DNA of 64,000 bases, taken from positions 62,001 to 126,000 of the forward strand of contig SAQL01000016.1 in NCBI GenBank assembly GCA_004020645.1, given 5' to 3'. Source of the stretch: Mesorhizobium sp. GTDB lineage: Bacteria; Pseudomonadota; Alphaproteobacteria; Rhizobiales; Rhizobiaceae. The notes below the pieces were generated by a model that was not told the DNA's origin, did no database searches, and saw only the letters and a list, made by a program, of their open reading frames with translations. Positions 60,261 to 64,000 of the stretch are shown piece by piece. The translations under genes were made by a program, and so were the position numbers. How positions within the stretch are numbered: position 1 is the stretch's first letter; each line of letters starts with the position of its first letter.

Positions 60261-61147
60261 GTGCCGTGTTCGATCACGGTCTGCAGGCACGCCTCATGTC
60301 CGCCACTCAAGGCTGGTTCGCCCGTCCGCGGACGGAGGGCCGAAGGCATAGGCCCGCCGCGACGGATAGAAGACGAATTGCGCGAACAGAATGATCGTTT
60401 TTCGGCCGCCGTCGAGGACATGTCGCATGGCTTGGGCATGTTCGATGCCGACGAGCGCATGATCATCTGCAACGGTAATTATATCAGCGTCGGCGCCGAA
60501 GCGCTGATGCGGTGGCACTCGCCGGCACGCGGCTTGGTGCCGCCAGACGACTTCATCCCGGTCGCCGAAGAAACCGGGCTGATCGTGCCGCTCGGCGAGT
60601 GGGCGCTGAGGAAAGCCTGCACGGTTGCGGCGGGCTGGCCGCATGGGTTGCGTATCGCGGTCAATGTCTCGGCTGTGCAGATCAAAAGTGGTACCTTTGC
60701 CCGCAGTGTGATCTCCGCGTTGGCATTTTCCGGCGTGCCGGCCGATCGGCTTGAACTGGAAATCACCGAAACGGTGCTGATGGACGAGAGCGATACCGTG
60801 CTCAAGACGCTCAGGCAGTTGCGCGACCTCGGCGTCCGTATCGCGCTGGACGATTTCGGCATCGGTTACTCGTCGCTCGGCTATCTCCGCCGCTTCCCGG
60901 TCGACAAGATCAAGATCGACCGCTCCTTCATCCGCGACATCGACAACCGCGACACGGCCGCGATCGTGCGCACCGTTATCGGGCTCTGTGCGCAGCTTGG
61001 AACGACCGTCACCGCCGAAGGCGTCGAAACCGGAGCGCAACTTGAATTCCTGCGAAAGGCTGTATCGAGGCTCAGGGCTCCCGGTCGGCATACCGTCGAA
61101 TCGGCGGACTGCTGAAGTCGCGCGCGACGCTGAGGCAATCAGGCTGA
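60261..61147 (+). pseudogene. EAL-domain (c-di-GMP phosphodiesterase) gene remnant
   Basis: The frame starts with a PAS fragment (AAVEDMSHGLGMFDADERMI) that jumps straight to mid-EAL sequence (GAEALMRWHSP), so the rest of PAS, any GGDEF domain and the first EAL strand are missing. Active-site motifs remain (ELEITETVLM, LDDFGIGYSSLGYLRRF, TAEGVET). After QLEFLR the frame shifts near 61054: another frame reads KGCIEAQG and then SRSAYRRIGGLL, with YLF also lost, to a stop at 61147. Two or three lesions indicate a dead gene. Confidence 0.85.
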
Positions 61148-61194
61148 GCGCGACGGGGCCAACCAGACATCGGGTCGGCCTAAAACGCCTGCCA

Positions 61195-62085
61195 TCAGCG
61201 CAATGTATCGACATATTTTTCGTGGAAGCGCACGTAACCGGCTTCGATCTGCTTGAGATGACGCTCTGTCAGGGCGTGAAACGCTGGCAGTTGATGGAAC
61301 GGCACACCCGGATAGGCATGATGCTCGGCGTGAAACGGCATGTTCCAAGCCAGCTTGCGGATAAGCCAGTTGGTCAGCGTGGTTCGGGTGTTTTCCAGCA
61401 TATTGGCTACAAATGGACAACGGCCATGTTCGGCCAAGAGATAAAGGCGCAGGAATGGCTGTCCGAGCAGCGCCGGCACGATCCAGACATAGAACAGCGT
61501 CGTCGACCGGAACCAGACGGCCAGCACAAGGATGACGGCATAAAGGGCAATCATGGCACGGGCCTCGGCGCGCACCTTGGCGTAGCCTTTTGGCGGCACG
61601 TAATTGTCCCGGCATCGGCCGGTGGCGTTGATGTAGAGCGTCTTGAGCTGGCCCCACCACACCGGAATGCCGGAGACGTGGACGATATACTGACGCAACG
61701 TTCCCGGCTTGGGAAAGGCGAGCTCCGGGTCGTTCTCCGGATCCTGGGTGAAGCGATGATGGGCGAAATGGAAATAGCGGAACCAGTCCGCCGGCAACGC
61801 GATCGCCAGGCTGCAGACGCGCGCAACGAAGCCGTTCAGCCGCTGTGTTTCGAAAGCCGTGCGATGAACTGTCTCGTGAAGAAGCGTGAACAGGAAAACG
61901 ATCAGGATGCCTTGCGGCACCATCAGAAGCGGCCAGAACGGCACCTTGGCGATGATCAGCGAGCCGATGACGATGGTCGCGCCCCAATGACCGCCAAGCT
62001 GCAACAGCCCGAGGCGATCCGACTTGGCGGTCAGCCGCTCGCGCTGTTGCTGCGTCAGAGATGCGATCACGTCGCGATGGTCCAT
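61195..62085 (-). CDS. Membrane fatty-acid desaturase family protein (MocD/RtxC-like)
   Basis: Integral-membrane di-iron enzyme of 296 residues with the three His boxes: HETVH, HFAHH and HAEHH, and four or more helices. The spacing and FHAEHHAYPGVPFHQLP resemble MocD/RtxC-like and other small-molecule desaturases/hydroxylases. Substrate unknown. It diverges from a LysR gene across a 107-base gap with a perfect palindrome, so it is the probable target of that regulator. Confidence 0.85.
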   Translation of the reverse strand: MDHRDVIASLTQQQRERLTAKSDRLGLLQLGGHWGATIVIGSLIIAKVPFWPLLMVPQGILIVFLFTLLHETVHRTAFETQRLNGFVARVCSLAIALPADWFRYFHFAHHRFTQDPENDPELAFPKPGTLRQYIVHVSGIPVWWGQLKTLYINATGRCRDNYVPPKGYAKVRAEARAMIALYAVILVLAVWFRSTTLFYVWIVPALLGQPFLRLYLLAEHGRCPFVANMLENTRTTLTNWLIRKLAWNMPFHAEHHAYPGVPFHQLPAFHALTERHLKQIEAGYVRFHEKYVDTLR

Positions 62086-62162
62086 TGGTTTTGATCCCGC
62101 ACTGTCGATCAGATGAGGCTAATCGCCAAAGTATCTTTCGCAAAACGAGGATTTCTGCAATT

Positions 62163-62183
62163 TAGATAAGCTCAACTTATCTA
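62163..62183. promoter_or_regulatory. Palindrome TAGATAAG-CTCAA-CTTATCTA, probable LysR operator
   Basis: Perfect 8-bp inverted repeat with a 5-base centre, 9 bases before the LysR ATG and 78 bases before the desaturase start. The size (21 bp) and interrupted symmetry fit LysR sites, and the position allows control of both genes. Confidence 0.7.
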
Positions 62184-62192
62184 TTGGTTGCC

Positions 62193-63137
62193 ATGGTCGC
62201 ACTTCCATCCTTGCGGGGACTCCAGGCTTTCGAGGCTGCGGCGCGCTGCGGCAGCTTTGCCGCCGCAGCCGAAGAACTTTCGATTTCCGCGGCTGCGGTC
62301 AGCCAGCTGATCCGGACAATCGAGGACCAGATGAGCCGCAAGCTGTTTCACCGGGTCAACCGCCGTGCCGTGCTGACCGATGCCGGCCGGGAAATGCTGC
62401 CTCGGCTGACAACGGCCTTCGAGGAGATCGGAAGCGTGTCGCGCGAGCTCAGCGGCGCGGAGTTTCGATCACGGCTTGTCGTCTCGGCACCGCCGTCCAT
62501 GGCGATGGGCTGGCTCTCGACGCGCTTGAAGAGCTTTGTCGCCAGCCACGGCGCGGTCGACATATCGCTGAGAGGCGAAGACGATCCGGTGTCGTTCGAC
62601 CGTGACCTGATCGACATACGTCTTTCCTATGGGCGCTCCCACTATCGCGATCAGGCAACGGAAGACATCGTGAGCGATGCCGTCTATCCCGTTTGCGCAC
62701 CGGGCATGGTAAGCGGGATCGGCGGCTTTGAAGGCGCCGCCCTTGCCGGCCTGCCGTTGATCCACACGGATTGGGGGCCGACGGGTGCCTCCTTTCCGTC
62801 CTGGCGCAACTGGTTCGAGACGGCCGGCATCGAGCCCGGCCGTGCGAGCCAGCGCGGTCTGTCGGCGAATTCGTCACGGGCAGCCCTCGATCTCGCCATC
62901 TCGGGCCTCGGCGTCGCGCTCGCGCAGGGCGTCTTCTGCGCCGAGGCGGTGGAAGACGGCAGGCTGGTCAGGCCCGTCGCACAGGCGCTGGAACTGCGCC
63001 AGCCCTATTGCCTGTCGATCCCGCAACGAAGCTTGAGGCGCGATGTGGTGGCGGCGTTCAGGCAGTGGCTGATCCAGGAATGCCTGCGCTCGGTGCGGTC
63101 GCCGGTTCTAATCGCGAAACAAAACGCTAACTCCTGA
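62193..63137 (+). CDS. LysR family regulator (GcvA-like)
   Basis: LysR-type regulator of 314 residues; N-terminal helix-turn-helix (LRGLQAFEAAARCGSFAAAA, ISAAAVSQLIRTIEDQM) and effector domain to about 300, with FPSWRNWFE typical of the GcvA group. ATG 62193; TTG 62184 would sit on the operator. It probably regulates the divergent desaturase. Confidence 0.9.
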   Translation: MVALPSLRGLQAFEAAARCGSFAAAAEELSISAAAVSQLIRTIEDQMSRKLFHRVNRRAVLTDAGREMLPRLTTAFEEIGSVSRELSGAEFRSRLVVSAPPSMAMGWLSTRLKSFVASHGAVDISLRGEDDPVSFDRDLIDIRLSYGRSHYRDQATEDIVSDAVYPVCAPGMVSGIGGFEGAALAGLPLIHTDWGPTGASFPSWRNWFETAGIEPGRASQRGLSANSSRAALDLAISGLGVALAQGVFCAEAVEDGRLVRPVAQALELRQPYCLSIPQRSLRRDVVAAFRQWLIQECLRSVRSPVLIAKQNANS

Positions 63138-63186
63138 TGGCAGGAGGCCGCATTCGGTTATGGCGAACCCGGAGCTTTTGGCCCGC

Positions 63187-63458
63187 TCAGAGGTGCCCGC
63201 TCAATCCTTCCACCATGTCCTTGTTTGTTGCCACGGGAACAATCTCGAAATCCACCAGATCCGACCATTCGATGACCAACGCTGCAGCAGCGTGACGTCA
63301 TCCGTCTCCATCAGGATGAAGCAGCGACCCATGTCCGCCGAGATCCAGCTGTGATGAAGACGAAGGCCATCCGGCATCAGGCGACCACGGTCGCGGAAGC
63401 GACGGTAAATCTCCTTCCTATCGCGGCCGCGAAAATCCTCGATCACTATGAACAGCAT
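63187..63458 (-). pseudogene. DUF3303-like gene with one-base frameshift
   Basis: Start MLFIVIEDFRGRDRKEIYRR, then LLQRW, as in DUF3303 proteins (small stress-type dimeric barrel). After LLQRW the frame reads a Trp/Arg-rich tail to 63201. The next frame gives VIEWSDLVDFEIVPVATN and a stop at 63187, the expected family end. Loss of one base from a run at 63276-63277 restores to LLQRWVIEW, so this is a single-base deletion. Confidence 0.85.
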
Positions 63459-63483
63459 CTCTCAGTCTCCCCAAGTGGAACAG

Positions 63484-64000
63484 TTACCGACCCTGTCGGT
63501 CGAGCCGCTCCAGAAACCACTGCGTCAGCCGTACCCAGACCTCGTCTTTTTCGCCAGAGTCCTCCCAGCCATGGTCGAGATTGGGATTGTCGTTGACCTC
63601 GATGACGAAGACACCGTCCTTGGTCTCCTTCAGGTCGACCCCGTAGAGGCCGTCGCCGATGCAGCGCGCCGCCCTCACCGCCGTCTCTACAACATGGGCC
63701 GGAGCCTCCTTCAAGGTAAAGGTCTTGATGCCGCCCTGGTCGGGCTTGCCGTTGGCCTTGTGGTTGACGATCTGCCAGTGCTTCTTGGCCATCAGATAGT
63801 GCACGGCAAACAGAGGCTGACCGCCGAGCACGCCGACGCGCCAGTCATATTCCGTCGGAATGAATTTCTGCGCGATCAAGAGATCGGAATCCTCCAGCCA
63901 TTCGGTGGCAAGCGTCTTCAGCTCCTCGAAGGTGGCGCATTTCTTGACGCCGCGCGAAAACGACGAGTCCGGGATCTTCAGCACCAGCGGAAACCCCAGC
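63484..64000 (-). CDS. RimK-type ATP-grasp ligase, C-terminal part (cut by window edge)
   Basis: At least 171 residues of an ATP-grasp domain, frame open to the edge (LGFPLVLKIPDSSFSRGVKK is the usual substrate-phosphate loop region). Motifs: QKFIPTEYDWRVGVLGG, GDGLYGVDLKETKDGVFVIE and the metal-binding VNDNPNLDHG. Relatives join amino acids such as glutamate to a protein or peptide. The N-terminus lies beyond 64000, so substrate cannot be judged. Confidence 0.88.
   Translation of the reverse strand, partial: LGFPLVLKIPDSSFSRGVKKCATFEELKTLATEWLEDSDLLIAQKFIPTEYDWRVGVLGGQPLFAVHYLMAKKHWQIVNHKANGKPDQGGIKTFTLKEAPAHVVETAVRAARCIGDGLYGVDLKETKDGVFVIEVNDNPNLDHGWEDSGEKDEVWVRLTQWFLERLDRQGR

Noticed and set aside
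1..64000. CRISPR arrays, tRNA/rRNA genes, prophage or transposase genes
   Set aside because: None seen; the only tandem arrays are the 8-bp repeats at 43106-43207, which have no spacers.

Overview
The window is a chromosomal segment of a high-GC alphaproteobacterium of the order Hyphomicrobiales (Rhizobiales), most likely Mesorhizobium or a close relative. Three things suggest this. The order of core blocks is typical of rhizobia: lptF-lptG-lptD-surA-pdxA-rsmA; gmk-yicC-mltG-fabF-acpP-fabG-fabD; rpsF-rpsR-rplI; dnaB-radA-cvpA-purF. Several intergenic gaps hold the dispersed palindromes, with CCGAAAA/TTTTCGG or CCAAGTG/CACTTGG cores, that are common in Mesorhizobium genomes. The genes present (Rsm22, TIGR02301, RimK-type ligase, cyclopropane fatty-acid synthase, Psd/Pss pair) also fit. 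The genus is an inference from gene content and memory; no search was run.

Layout. 0.5-8.2 kb, plus strand: lipopolysaccharide export (lptF, lptG, lptD), the chaperone surA, pdxA (B6 synthesis) and rsmA (16S rRNA dimethylation), nearly all joined by stop/start overlaps. 8.3-14.8 kb, minus strand: gmk, yicC, mltG and the fatty-acid cluster fabF-acpP-fabG-fabD. 15-28.5 kb, mainly plus strand: an LtaS-like membrane sulfatase, ribosomal proteins S6-S18-L9, cfa, ynfA, rsm22, dnaB, radA, cvpA, purF and a short-chain dehydrogenase. 28.6-33 kb: small accessory genes (lectin-like exported protein, OsmC, EamA exporter, a LysR/tautomerase divergent pair). 33-37.5 kb: phospholipid metabolism (Aas-like protein, pssA, psd). 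37.7-46.4 kb: SMP-30 hydrolase, an Atm1-type ABC exporter with an ArsR repressor, a LysM protein, a LOG-family phosphoribohydrolase, a sugar dehydrogenase, a frameshifted CorA-like transporter and a GST. 46.4-52.8 kb, minus strand: rarD, then a compact operon cysS-VOC-GFA-GFA-pip-cimA. 53-64 kb: small conserved genes, an SRAP protein, a Nudix hydrolase, dihydroorotase, a YgfZ/HD pair, an EAL pseudogene, a LysR/desaturase divergent pair, a frameshifted DUF3303 gene, and the C-terminal part of a RimK-type ligase that runs off the right edge.

Most of the window is core housekeeping DNA. I see no phage, insertion sequence with transposase, CRISPR array, tRNA or rRNA gene, and no obviously new multi-gene system. 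The unusual signals are small: a 17-bp duplication that inserts a five-codon ORF between lptF and lptG; a pdxA gene with no ATG, GTG or TTG start (a CTGA overlap instead); a 31-bp palindromic operator over the arsR start; facing arrays of an 8-bp repeat between two convergent genes; a 177-bp inverted-repeat element before radA; a perfect terminator hairpin touching the ynfA start codon; three decayed genes (CorA-like, EAL, DUF3303) whose lost frames can be read directly; a Cys pattern in Rsm22 that matches the METTL17 iron-sulfur site; and an Aas-like protein whose acyltransferase motifs are altered.
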